NCBI GenBank assembly: GCA_930367205.1
Contig: OV884015.1
Coordinates: 1,674,001 to 1,738,000, forward strand
Reading direction: 5' to 3'
DNA length: 64,000 nt
Source of the DNA: Acanthosoma haemorrhoidale
Lineage: Eukaryota > Arthropoda > Insecta > Hemiptera > Acanthosomatidae
The number at the start of each line of letters is the position of its first letter. The first letter of the stretch is position 1. Below the pieces are notes generated by a model that was given only the letters and a program-made list of their open reading frames with translations, did no database searches and was not told where the DNA came from. Positions 29,588 through 42,880 of the stretch are shown piece after piece. Position numbers and translations under genes: made by a program.

Positions 29588-30887
29588 GATCTTTAACGTT
29601 AGCTCTTGCCCTATTATGTTCTCCTGATACCAAAACAAAGAAAACATCTTTAAAAAGTCGAATTTTAACAAAAATGCGTATTTCATAGCTTGTACGTTAG
29701 CACCTGCCCCATTATGTTCTCCTGATACCAAAACAAGAACAATATCGTCAAAAAGTCGAATTTTTAAAAAATGCGTATTTAGAGCTGGTACGTTAGCTCC
29801 TGTCCCGTTATGTTCTCCTGATACCAAAACAAAAAAAATATCGTTCAAAAGTCAAATTTTTACAAAAATGCGTATTTCATAGCTGGTACGTTAGCTCCTG
29901 CCCTATTATGTTCTTCTGATATGAAAACCAGGAAAATATCGTCAAAAAGTTGAATTTTTAAAAAATGGGTATTTCATAGCTGGTACGTTAGCTCCTGTCC
30001 CATTATGTTCTCCTGATACCAAAACAAGGAAAATATCGTCAAAAAGTCGAATTTTTAAAAAATGCGTATTTCATAGCTAGTACGTCAGCTCCAGCCCCAT
30101 TATGTTCTCCTGATACCAAAACAAAAAAAATATCGTCAAAAAGTCGAATTTTTAAAAAAATGGGTATTTCATAGCTGGCACGTTAGCTCCTGCTCTGTTA
30201 TGTTCTCCTGATACCAAAGCAAAGAAAATATCGTCTAAAATTCAAATTTTTACAAAAATGCGTTTTTTATAGCTGGTACGTTACCTCCTACCCTATTATG
30301 TTCTCCTGATACGAAAACCAGGAAAATATCGTCAAAAAGTCGATTTTTAAAAAAATGCGTATTTCATAGCTAGTACGTCAGCTCCCGCCCCATTATGTTC
30401 TCCTGATACCAAAACAAAGAAAATATCGTCTAAAATTCAAATTTTTACAAAAATGCGTTTTTTATAGCTGGTACGTTAGCTCCAAACCTATTATGTTCTC
30501 CTGATACGAAAACCAGAAAAATATCGTCAAATAAGTCGATTTTTTAAAAAATGCGTATTTCATAGCTCGTACGGCAGCTCCTGCCCCATTATGTTCTCCT
30601 GATACCTAAACAAGAAAATATCGTCAAAAAGTTAAATTTTTAAAAAAAATGCGTATTTCTTAGCTAGTACGTTAGCTCCTGCCTTATTATGTTCTCCTGA
30701 TACCAAAACAAAGAAAATGTCATCAAAAAGTTAAATTTTTTTAAAAAAGAGTATTTTATAGCTGGTACGTTAGCTTCTGAACAATTATGATTTCCTCATA
30801 CCAAAACAAGAAAAATATCGTCAAAAAGTCGAATTTTAAAAAAATGCGTATTTTATAGCTGGTACAATAATTCCTGCCCTATTATGT
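29588..30887. repeat. Satellite B array, block 8
   Basis: Partner of block 3; thirteen monomers. One monomer near 30092-30130 differs at several clustered positions (CCAGCCCC, GATACCAAAACAAAAAAAA instead of GATACGAAAACAACAAAAA). Clustered changes inside one unit suggest a small conversion patch. Confidence 0.92.
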
Positions 30888-33800
30888 TAACTCGTAGCTT
30901 TGATCATACGATCGTATCACGTAATATAATGAGTGCTAATGATACATTATACAATCATATTCAACATCATTTGATGTTATCTTCACTCGTAACTTTCATC
31001 ATACGATCGTATCACGTGATACAATGAGTGCCAATGATACGGTACACTATCATATTCGACATCATTTGATGTTATATTCACTCGTGGCTTCAATCATACG
31101 ATCGTATCACGTGATATAATGAGTGGCAATGATGCGGTACACTATCATATTCGACATCATTTGATGTTATATTCACTCGTAACTCTAATCATACGACCGT
31201 ATCACGTGATTGAATGAATGCCAATGATACGGTACACTATCATATTCGACATCATTTGATGTTATATTCACTCGTGACTTGAATCATACGATCGTATCAC
31301 GTGATACCATGAGTGATAATGATTAGGCACGCTATCTTATTCGACATCATTTGATGTTATATTCACTCGAAACTTTAATCATACGATCATATCACGTGAT
31401 ACCATGAGTGCTAATGATTAGGCACACAATCATATTCGACATCATTTGATGTTATGTTCACGCGAAACTTTAATCATACAATCATATCACGTGATGGAAT
31501 GAGTGCCAATGATTAGGCACAAAATCATATTCGACATCATTTGATGTTATATTCACTAGTACCATGAATCTTACGATCGTATCACGTGATACCATGAGTG
31601 CTAATGATTAGGCACACTATCTTATTCGACATCATTTAATGTTATATTCACTCGTAACTTGAATCATACGATTGTATCACGTGATAGAATGAGTGCCAAT
31701 GATACAGCACACAATTATATTCGACATCATTCATGTTATATTCATCCGTAACTTAAATCATACGATCGTATCACGTGATACAATAAGTTCAAATGATGCG
31801 GTACACAATCATATTCGACATCATTTGATGTTATATTTACTCGTAACTTTTCTCATACGATCGTATCACGTGAAACAACGAGTGCTAATGATACATTATA
31901 CAATCATATTCAACATCATTTAATGTTATATTCACGCGAAACTTTAATCATACGATCGTATCACGTAATTGAATGAGTGCCAATGATACGCCACACTATC
32001 ATATTCGACATCATTTGATGTTATATTTACTCGTAACTTTAATCATACGATCGTATCACGTGAAACAACGAGTGCTAATGATACATTATACAATCATATT
32101 CAACATCATTTAATGTTATATTCACGCGAAACTTTAATCATACGATCGTATCACGTAATTGAATGAGTGCCAATGATATGGCACACAATCAAATTCGACA
32201 TCATTTGATGGTATATTCACTCGTAACTTTATTCTTACGATCGTATCACATGATACAATAAGTGCCAATGATACAGCACACTATCATATTTGACATCATT
32301 TGATGTTATATTCACCCGAAACTTTCATCATACGATCGTATCACGTGATTGAATGAGTGCCAATGATATGGCACACAATCATATTCGACATCATTTGATG
32401 TTATATTCACTCGTGAATTGAATCATACGATCGTATCACGTGATACCATGAGTGATAATGATTAGGCACGCTATCTTATTCGACATCATTTGATGTTATA
32501 TTCACTCGAAACTTTAATCATACGATCATATCACGTGATACCATGAGTGCTAATGATTAGGCACACAATCATATTCGACATCATTTGATGTTATGTTCAC
32601 GCGAAACTTTAATCATACAATCATATCACGTGATGGAATGAGTGCCAATGATTAGGCACAAAATCATATTCGACATCATTTGATGTTATATTCACTAGTA
32701 CCATGAATCTTACGATCGTATCACGTGATACCATGAGTGCTAATGATTAGGCACACTATCTTATTCGACATCATTTAATGTTATATTCACTCGTAACTTT
32801 AATCATACGATCGTATCACGTGATTAAATAAGTGCTAATGATATGGCACACAATCATATTCGACATCATGTGATGTTATATTAACTCGTAACTTGAATCA
32901 TACGATTGTATCACGTGATAAAATGAGTGCTAATGATTAAGCACACTATCTTATTCGACATCATTTGATGTTATATTCACTCGTAACTTTAATCATACGA
33001 TCATATCACGTGATAGAATGAGTGCCAATGATACAGCACACAATTATATTCGACATCATTCATGTTATATTCATTCGTAACTTAAATCATACGATCGTAT
33101 CACGTGATACAATGAGTGCCAATGATACGGTACACTATCATATTCCACATCATTTGATGTTATGTTTACTCGTAACTTTAATTATACGATCATATCACGT
33201 GATTGAATGAGTGCCAATGATATGACACACAATCATATTCGACATCATTTGATGTTATATTCACTCGTAACTTGAATCATACGATTGTATCATGTGATAC
33301 AATGAGTGCTAATGATACAGCACACAATCATATTCGACATCATTTGATGTTATATTCACTCGTAACTTGAATCATACGACCGTATCACGTGATTGAATGA
33401 ATGCCAATGATATGGCACACAATCATATTCGACATCATTTGATGTTATATTCACTGGTACTATGAATCGTACGATCGTATCACGTGATACCATGAGTGCT
33501 AATGATTAGGCACACTATCATATTTGACATCATCTGATGTTATTGATACGTTATACGAGCATGTTTGACATCATTTAATGTTATATTAACTCGTAAGTTT
33601 AATCATACGATCGTATCACGTAGAACAATGAGTGCAAATGATACATTATACAATCATATTCAAAATCATTTGATGTTATTTTCACTCGTAACTTGAATCA
33701 CACGATCGTATCACGTGATAAAATGAGTGCTAATGATACAGCACACTATCTTATTTGACATCATTAGATGTTATATTCACTCGTAACTTTAATCATACGA

Positions 33801-34186
33801 TCATATCACGTGATACAATGAGTGCTACTGATACAGCACACAATCATATTCGACATCATTTGATGTTATATTCACTCGTAACTTGAATCATACGGTCGTA
33901 TCACGTGATACAAAAAGTTTACGTGATACGGTAAACAATCATATTCGACATCATTTGATGTTATATCCATCCCAAACTTTAATCAGACGATCGTATCACG
34001 TGAAACAATGAGTGCTAATGATACATTATACAATCATATTCAAAATCATTTGATGTTATCTTCACTCGTAACTTTCATCATACGATCGTATCACGTGATA
34101 CAATAAGTGCAAATGATACGGCACACTATTATATTTGACATCATTTGATGTCATATTCACTCGTAACTTTCTTCATACGATCGTAT
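30888..34186. repeat. Satellite A array, block 9
   Basis: Partner of block 4, about 35 monomers. The last A monomer reads CTTTCTTCATACG where others have CTTTATTCATACG near 34170; this single change removes a stop in one minus-strand frame. Confidence 0.93.
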
Positions 34187-35487
34187 GATCTTTAACGTTA
34201 GCTCTTGCCCTATTATGTTCTCCTGATACCAAAACAAAGAAAACATCTTTAAAAAGTCGAATTTTAACAAAAATGCGTATTTCATAGCTTGTACGTTAGC
34301 ACCTGCCCCATTATGTTCTCCTGATACCAAAACAAGAACAATATCGTCAAAAAGTCGAATTTTTAAAAAATGCGTATTTAGAGCTGGTACGTTAGCTCCT
34401 GTCCCGTTATGTTCTCCTGATACCAAAACAAAAAAAATATCGTTCAAAAGTCAAATTTTTACAAAAATGCGTATTTCATAGCTGGTACGTTAGCTCCTGC
34501 CCTATTATGTTCTTCTGATATGAAAACCAGGAAAATATCGTCAAAAAGTTGAATTTTTAAAAAATGGGTATTTCATAGCTGGTACGTTAGCTCCTGTCCC
34601 ATTATGTTCTCCTGATACCAAAACAAGGAAAATATCGTCAAAAAGTCGAATTTTTAAAAAATGCGTATTTCATAGCTAGTACGTCAGCTCCTGCCCCATT
34701 ATGTTCTCCTGATACGAAAACAACAAAAATATCGTCAAAAAGTCGAATTTTTAAAAAAATGGGTATTTCATAGCTGGCACGTTAGCTCCTGCTCTGTTAT
34801 GTTCTCCTGATACCAAAGCAAAGAAAATATCGTCTAAAATTCAAATTTTTACAAAAATGCGTTTTTTATAGCTGGTACGTTACCTCCTACCCTATTATGT
34901 TCTCCTGATACGAAAACCAGGAAAATATCGTCAAAAAGTCGATTTTTAAAAAAATGCGTATTTCATAGCTAGTACGTCAGCTCCCGCCCCATTATGTTCT
35001 CCTGATACCAAAACAAAGAAAATATCGTCTAAAATTCAAATTTTTACAAAAATGCGTTTTTTATAGCTGGTACGTTAGCTCCTAACCTATTATGTTCTCC
35101 TGATACGAAAACCAGAAAAATATCGTCAAATAAGTCGATTTTTTAAAAAATGCGTATTTCATAGCTCGTAAGGCAGCTCCTGCCCCATTATGTTCTCCTG
35201 ATACCTAAACAAGAAAATATCGTCAAAAAGTTAAATTTTTAAAAAAAATGCGTATTTCTTAGCTAGTACGTTAGCTCCTGCCTTATTATGTTCTCCTGAT
35301 ACCAAAACAAAGAAAATGTCATCAAAAAGTTAAATTTTTTTAAAAAAGAGTATTTTATAGCTGGTACGTTAGCTTCTGAACAATTATGATTTCCTCATAC
35401 CAAAACAAGAAAAATATCGTCAAAAAGTCGAATTTTAAAAAAATGCGTATTTTATAGCTGGTACAATAATTCCTGCCCTATTATGTT
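34187..35487. repeat. Satellite B array, block 9
   Basis: Partner of block 4. It carries the private variant GCTCGTAAGGCAGC near 35165, shared with blocks 10, 11 and 12 but not with block 4 (CTAGTACGGCAGC). So blocks 9-12 form a local family. Confidence 0.92.
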
Positions 35488-37932
35488 AACTCGTAGCTTT
35501 GATCATACGATCGTATCACGTAATATAATGAGTGCTAATGATACATTATACAATCATATTCAACATCATTTGATGTTATCTTCACTCGTAACTTTCATCA
35601 TACGATCGTATCACGTGATACAATGAGTGCCAATGATACGGTACACTATCATATTCGACATCATTTGATGTTATATTCACTCGTGGCTTCAATCATACGA
35701 TCGTATCACGTGATATAATGAGTGGCAATGATGCGGTACACTATCATATTCGACATCATTTGATGTTATATTCACTCGTAACTCTAATCATACGACCGTA
35801 TCACGTGATTGAATGAATGCCAATGATATGGCACACAATCATATTCGACATCATTTGATGTTATATTCACTGGTACCATGAATCATACGATCGTATCACG
35901 TGATACAATGAGTGCTAATGATTAGGCACACTATCATATTTGACATCATCTGATGTTATTGATACGGTATACGAGCATGTTTGACATCATTTAATGTTAT
36001 ATTAACTCGTAAGTTTAATCATACGATCGTATCACGTAAAACAATGAGTGCCAATGATACATTATACAATCATATTCAACATCATTTGATGTTATATTCA
36101 CTCGTAACTTTAATCACACGATCGTATCACGTGATACAATGAGTTCAAATGATTCGGTACACAATCATATTCGACATCATTTGATGTTATGTTTACTCGT
36201 TACTTTAATCTTACGATCGTATCACGTGATACAATGAGTGCTAATGATACAGCACACTATCATATTTGACATCATTTGATGTTATATTCAGTCGTACCTT
36301 GAATCATACGATCGTGTCACGTGATACTATGAGTGCTAATGATTAGGCACACTATCTTATTTGACATCATTAGATGTTATATTCACTCGTAACTTTAATC
36401 ATACGACCGTATCACGTGATTGAATGAATGCCAATGATATGGCACACAATCATATTCGACATTTTTTGATGTTATATTCACTGGTACTATGAATCATATG
36501 ATCGTATCACGTGATACTATGAGTGCTAATGATACAGCACACAATCTTATTCGACATTATTTGATGTTATATTCACTCGTAACTTGAATCATACGATCGT
36601 ATCACGTGATACAATAAGTTTAAATGATACGGTAAACAATCATATTCGACATCATTTGATGTTATATCCATCCCAAACTTTAATCATACGATCGTATCAC
36701 GTGAAACAATGAGTGCTAATGATACAGCACACAATCATATTCGACATCATTTGATGTTATATTCACTCGTAACTTGAATCATACGATCGTATCACGTGAT
36801 ACAATAAGTTTAAATGATACGGTAAACAATCATATTCGACATCATTTGATGTTATATCCATCCCAAACTTTAATCATACGATCGTATCACGTGAAACAAT
36901 GAGTGCTAATGATACATTATACAATCCTATTCAAAATCATTTGACGTTATCTTCACTCGTAACTTTCATCATACGATCGTATCACGTGATACAATGAGTT
37001 CAAATGATACAGTATACAATCATATTCGACATCATTTGATGTTATGTTTACTCGTTACTTTAATCTTACGATCGTATCACGTGATACAATGAGTGCTAAT
37101 GATACAGCACACTATCATATTTGACATCATTTGATGTTATATTCAGTCGTACCTTGAATCATACGATCGTGTCACGTGATACTATGAGTGCTAATGATTA
37201 GGCACACTATCTTATTTGACATCATTAGATGTTATATTCACTCGTAACTTTAATCATACGACCGTATCACGTGATTGAATGAATGCCAATGATATGGCAC
37301 ACAATCATATTCGACATTTTTTGATGTTATATTCACTGGTACTATGAATCATATGATCGTATCACGTGATACTATGAGTGCTAATGATACAGCACACAAT
37401 CTTATTCGACATTATTTGATGTTATATTCACTCGTAACTTGAATCATACGATCGTATCACGTGATACAATAAGTTTAAATGATACGGTAAACAATCATAT
37501 TCGACATCATTTGATGTTATATCCATCCCAAACTTTAATCATACGATCGTATCACGTGAAACAATGAGTGCTAATGATACAGCACACAATCTTATTCGAC
37601 ATTATTTGATGTTATATTCACTCGTAACTTGAATCATACGATCGTATCACGTGATACAATAAGTTTAAATGATACGGTAAACAATCATATTCGACATCAT
37701 TTGATGTTATATCCATCCCAAACTTTAATCATACGATCGTATCACGTGAAACAATGAGTGCTAATGATACATTATACAATCATATTCAAAATCATTTGAT
37801 GTTATCTTCACTCGTAACTTTCATCATACGATCGTATCACGTGATACAATAAGTGCAAATGATACGGCACACTATTATATTTGACATCATTTGATGTCAT
37901 ATTCACTCGTAACTTTATTCATACGATCGTAT
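35488..37932. repeat. Satellite A array, block 10
   Basis: About 26 monomers. The first part belongs to the super-repeat (to about 36407). The rest is dominated by two tandem 855-bp nine-monomer units (36133-37842). Contains a 136-bp compound unit near 35905-36040. Confidence 0.93.
36133..37842. repeat. Two tandem 855-bp nine-monomer units
   Basis: Units 36133-36987 and 36988-37842 have the same nine-monomer order, from a GAGTTCAAATGAT monomer through GACATTTTTTGATG and CCATCCCAAACTTT types. Inside each, a 190-bp dimer is itself repeated (for example AATAAGTTTAAATG at 36613 and 36803). The TACTCGTTACTTTAATC landmark is exactly 855 bp apart in the two units. Confidence 0.88.
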
Positions 37933-39135
37933 GATCTTTAACGTTAGCTCTTGCCCTATTATGTTCTCCTGATACCAAAACAAAGAAAACATCTTTAAAA
38001 AGTCGAATTTTAACAAAAATGCGTATTTCATAGCTTGTACGTTAGCACCTGCCCCATTATGTTCTCCTGATACCAAAACAAGAACAATATCGTCAAAAAG
38101 TCGAATTTTTAAAAAATGCGTATTTAGAGCTGGTACGTTAGCTCCTGTCCCGTTATGTTCTCCTGATACCAAAACAAAAAAAATATCGTTCAAAAGTCAA
38201 ATTTTTACAAAAATGCGTATTTCATAGCTGGTACGTTAGCTCCTGCCCTATTATGTTCTTCTGATATGAAAACCAGGAAAATATCGTCAAAAAGTTGAAT
38301 TTTTAAAAAATGGGTATTTCATAGCTGGTACGTTAGCTCCTGTCCCATTATGTTCTCCTGATACCAAAACAAGGAAAATATCGTCAAAAAGTCGAATTTT
38401 TAAAAAATGCGTATTTCATAGCTGGCACGTTAGCTCCTGCTCTGTTATGTTCTCCTGATACCAAAGCAAAGAAAATATCGTCTAAAATTCAAATTTTTAC
38501 AAAAATGCGTTTTTTATAGCTGGTACGTTACCTCCTACCCTATTATGTTCTCCTGATACGAAAACCAGGAAAATATCGTCAAAAAGTCGATTTTTAAAAA
38601 AATGCGTATTTCATAGCTAGTACGTCAGCTCCCGCCCCATTATGTTCTCCTGATACCAAAACAAAGAAAATATCGTCTAAAATTCAAATTTTTACAAAAA
38701 TGCGTTTTTTATAGCTGGTACGTTAGCTCCTAACCTATTATGTTCTCCTGATACGAAAACCAGAAAAATATCGTCAAATAAGTCGATTTTTTAAAAAATG
38801 CGTATTTCATAGCTCGTAAGGCAGCTCCTGCCCCATTATGTTCTCCTGATACCTAAACAAGAAAATATCGTCAAAAAGTTAAATTTTTAAAAAAAATGCG
38901 TATTTCTTAGCTAGTACGTTAGCTCCTGCCTTATTATGTTCTCCTGATACCAAAACAAAGAAAATGTCATCAAAAAGTTAAATTTTTTTAAAAAAGAGTA
39001 TTTTATAGCTGGTACGTTAGCTTCTGAACAATTATGATTTCCTCATACCAAAACAAGAAAAATATCGTCAAAAAGTCGAATTTTAAAAAAATGCGTATTT
39101 TATAGCTGGTACAATAATTCCTGCCCTATTATGTT
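37933..39135. repeat. Satellite B array, block 10
   Basis: About twelve monomers. Compared with block 9 it lacks the GATACGAAAACAACAAAAAT monomer (expected near 38420): the GCGTATTTCATAGCTGGCACG join is direct. This one-unit loss explains the 98-bp shortening of the composite period from 3,746 to 3,648 bp. Confidence 0.92.
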
Positions 39136-41580
39136 AACTCGTAGCTTTGATCATACGATCGTATCACGTAATATAATGAGTGCTAATGATACATTATACA
39201 ATCATATTCAACATCATTTGATGTTATCTTCACTCGTAACTTTCATCATACGATCGTATCACGTGATACAATGAGTGCCAATGATACGGTACACTATCAT
39301 ATTCGACATCATTTGATGTTATATTCACTCGTGGCTTCAATCATACGATCGTATCACGTGATATAATGAGTGGCAATGATGCGGTACACTATCATATTCG
39401 ACATCATTTGATGTTATATTCACTCGTAACTTTAATCATACGACCGTATCACGTGATTGAATGAATGCCAATGATATGGCACACAATCATATTCGACATC
39501 ATTTGATGTTATATTCACTGGTACCATGAATCATACGATCGTATCACGTGATACAATGAGTGCTAATGATTAGGCACACTATCATATTTGACATCATCTG
39601 ATGTTATTGATACGGTATACGAGCATGTTTGACATCATTTAATGTTATATTAACTCGTAAGTTTAATCATACGATCGTATCACGTAAAACAATGAGTGCC
39701 AATGATACATTATACAATCATATTCAACATCATTTGATGTTATATTCACTCGTAACTTTAATCACACGATCGTATCACGTGATACAATGAGTTCAAATGA
39801 TTCGGTACACAATCATATTCGACATCATTTGATGTTATGTTTACTCGTTACTTTAATCTTACGATCGTATCACGTGATACAATGAGTGCTAATGATACAG
39901 CACACTATCATATTTGACATCATTTGATGTTATATTCAGTCGTACCTTGAATCATACGATCGTGTCACGTGATACTATGAGTGCTAATGATTAGGCACAC
40001 TATCTTATTTGACATCATTAGATGTTATATTCACTCGTAACTTTAATCATACGACCGTATCACGTGATTGAATGAATGCCAATGATATGGCACACAATCA
40101 TATTCGACATTTTTTGATGTTATATTCACTGGTACTATGAATCATATGATCGTATCACGTGATACTATGAGTGCTAATGATACAGCACACAATCTTATTC
40201 GACATTATTTGATGTTATATTCACTCGTAACTTGAATCATACGATCGTATCACGTGATACAATAAGTTTAAATGATACGGTAAACAATCATATTCGACAT
40301 CATTTGATGTTATATCCATCCCAAACTTTAATCATACGATCGTATCACGTGAAACAATGAGTGCTAATGATACAGCACACAATCTTATTCGACATTATTT
40401 GATGTTATATTCACTCGTAACTTGAATCATACGATCGTATCACGTGATACAATAAGTTTAAATGATACGGTAAACAATCATATTCGACATCATTTGATGT
40501 TATATCCATCCCAAACTTTAATCATACGATCGTATCACGTGAAACAATGAGTGCTAATGATACATTATACAATCCTATTCAAAATCATTTGACGTTATCT
40601 TCACTCGTAACTTTCATCATACGATCGTATCACGTGATACAATGAGTTCAAATGATACAGTATACAATCATATTCGACATCATTTGATGTTATGTTTACT
40701 CGTTACTTTAATCTTACGATCGTATCACGTGATACAATGAGTGCTAATGATACAGCACACTATCATATTTGACATCATTTGATGTTATATTCAGTCGTAC
40801 CTTGAATCATACGATCGTGTCACGTGATACTATGAGTGCTAATGATTAGGCACACTATCTTATTTGACATCATTAGATGTTATATTCACTCGTAACTTTA
40901 ATCATACGACCGTATCACGTGATTGAATGAATGCCAATGATATGGCACACAATCATATTCGACATTTTTTGATGTTATATTCACTGGTACTATGAATCAT
41001 ATGATCGTATCACGTGATACTATGAGTGCTAATGATACAGCACACAATCTTATTCGACATTATTTGATGTTATATTCACTCGTAACTTGAATCATACGAT
41101 CGTATCACGTGATACAATAAGTTTAAATGATACGGTAAACAATCATATTCGACATCATTTGATGTTATATCCATCCCAAACTTTAATCATACGATCGTAT
41201 CACGTGAAACAATGAGTGCTAATGATACAGCACACAATCATATTCGACATCATTTGATGTTATATTCACTCGTAACTTGAATCATACGATCGTATCACGT
41301 GATACAATAAGTTTAAATGATACGGTAAACAATCATATTCGACATCATTTGATGTTATATCCATCCCAAACTTTAATCATACGATCGTATCACGTGAAAC
41401 AATGAGTGCTAATGATACATTATACAATCATATTCAAAATCATTTGATGTTATCTTCACTCGTAACTTTCATCATACGATCGTATCACGTGATACAATAA
41501 GTGCAAATGATACGGCACACTATTATATTTGACATCATTTGATGTCATATTCACTCGTAACTTTATTCATACGATCGTAT
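39136..41580. repeat. Satellite A array, block 11
   Basis: About 26 monomers in the same order as block 10 at an offset of 3,648 bp, again with two 855-bp units (39781-40635 and 40636-41490). Includes a 136-bp compound unit near 39553-39690. Confidence 0.93.
39781..41490. repeat. Two tandem 855-bp nine-monomer units
   Basis: Units start at 39781 and 40636, each opening with GATACAATGAGTTCAAATGA. They match 36133 and 36988 after adding 3,648 bp, so the pair was amplified together with the neighbouring B block. Confidence 0.88.
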
Positions 41581-42880
41581 GATCTTTAACGTTAGCTCTT
41601 GCCCTATTATGTTCTCCTGATACCAAAACAAAGAAAACATCTTTAAAAAGTCGAATTTTAACAAAAATGCGTATTTCATAGCTTGTACGTTAGCACCTGC
41701 CCCATTATGTTCTCCTGATACCAAAACAAGAACAATATCGTCAAAAAGTCGAATTTTTAAAAAATGCGTATTTAGAGCTGGTACGTTAGCTCCTGTCCCG
41801 TTATGTTCTCCTGATACCAAAACAAAAAAAATATCGTTCAAAAGTCAAATTTTTACAAAAATGCGTATTTCATAGCTGGTACGTTAGCTCCTGCCCTATT
41901 ATGTTCTTCTGATATGAAAACCAGGAAAATATCGTCAAAAAGTTGAATTTTTAAAAAATGGGTATTTCATAGCTGGTACGTTAGCTCCTGTCCCATTATG
42001 TTCTCCTGATACCAAAACAAGGAAAATATCGTCAAAAAGTCGAATTTTTAAAAAATGCGTATTTCATAGCTAGTACGTCAGCTCCTGCCCCATTATGTTC
42101 TCCTGATACGAAAACAACAAAAATATCGTCAAAAAGTCGAATTTTTAAAAAAATGGGTATTTCATAGCTGGCACGTTAGCTCCTGCTCTGTTATGTTCTC
42201 CTGATACCAAAGCAAAGAAAATATCGTCTAAAATTCAAATTTTTACAAAAATGCGTTTTTTATAGCTGGTACGTTACCTCCTACCCTATTATGTTCTCCT
42301 GATACGAAAACCAGGAAAATATCGTCAAAAAGTCGATTTTTAAAAAAATGCGTATTTCATAGCTAGTACGTCAGCTCCCGCCCCATTATGTTCTCCTGAT
42401 ACCAAAACAAAGAAAATATCGTCTAAAATTCAAATTTTTACAAAAATGCGTTTTTTATAGCTGGTACGTTAGCTCCTAACCTATTATGTTCTCCTGATAC
42501 GAAAACCAGAAAAATATCGTCAAATAAGTCGATTTTTTAAAAAATGCGTATTTCATAGCTCGTAAGGCAGCTCCTGCCCCATTATGTTCTCCTGATACCT
42601 AAACAAGAAAATATCGTCAAAAAGTTAAATTTTTAAAAAAAATGCGTATTTCTTAGCTAGTACGTTAGCTCCTGCCTTATTATGTTCTCCTGATACCAAA
42701 ACAAAGAAAATGTCATCAAAAAGTTAAATTTTTTTAAAAAAGAGTATTTTATAGCTGGTACGTTAGCTTCTGAACAATTATGATTTCCTCATACCAAAAC
42801 AAGAAAAATATCGTCAAAAAGTCGAATTTTAAAAAAATGCGTATTTTATAGCTGGTACAATAATTCCTGCCCTATTATGT
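41581..42880. repeat. Satellite B array, block 11
   Basis: Thirteen monomers. It retains the GATACGAAAACAACAAAAAT monomer lost in block 10 and has the CTCGTAAGGCAGC variant near 42560. Confidence 0.92.

Larger units (their letters stand above)
19971..36407. repeat. Long-range super-repeat, copy 2 (period 19,970 bp)
   Basis: Second copy of 1-16437. It contains B blocks starting at 20763, 23846, 29588 and 34187, each exactly 19,970 bp after its partner. Differences from copy 1 that I noticed include T-to-G near 26186, TTCACTCGT for TTCATTCGT near 28473, ATACGATCG for ACACGATCG near 29101, CCAGCCCC near 30092 and AATCAGACG near 33985. They are denser in the right half than in the left third. 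Confidence 0.9.
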
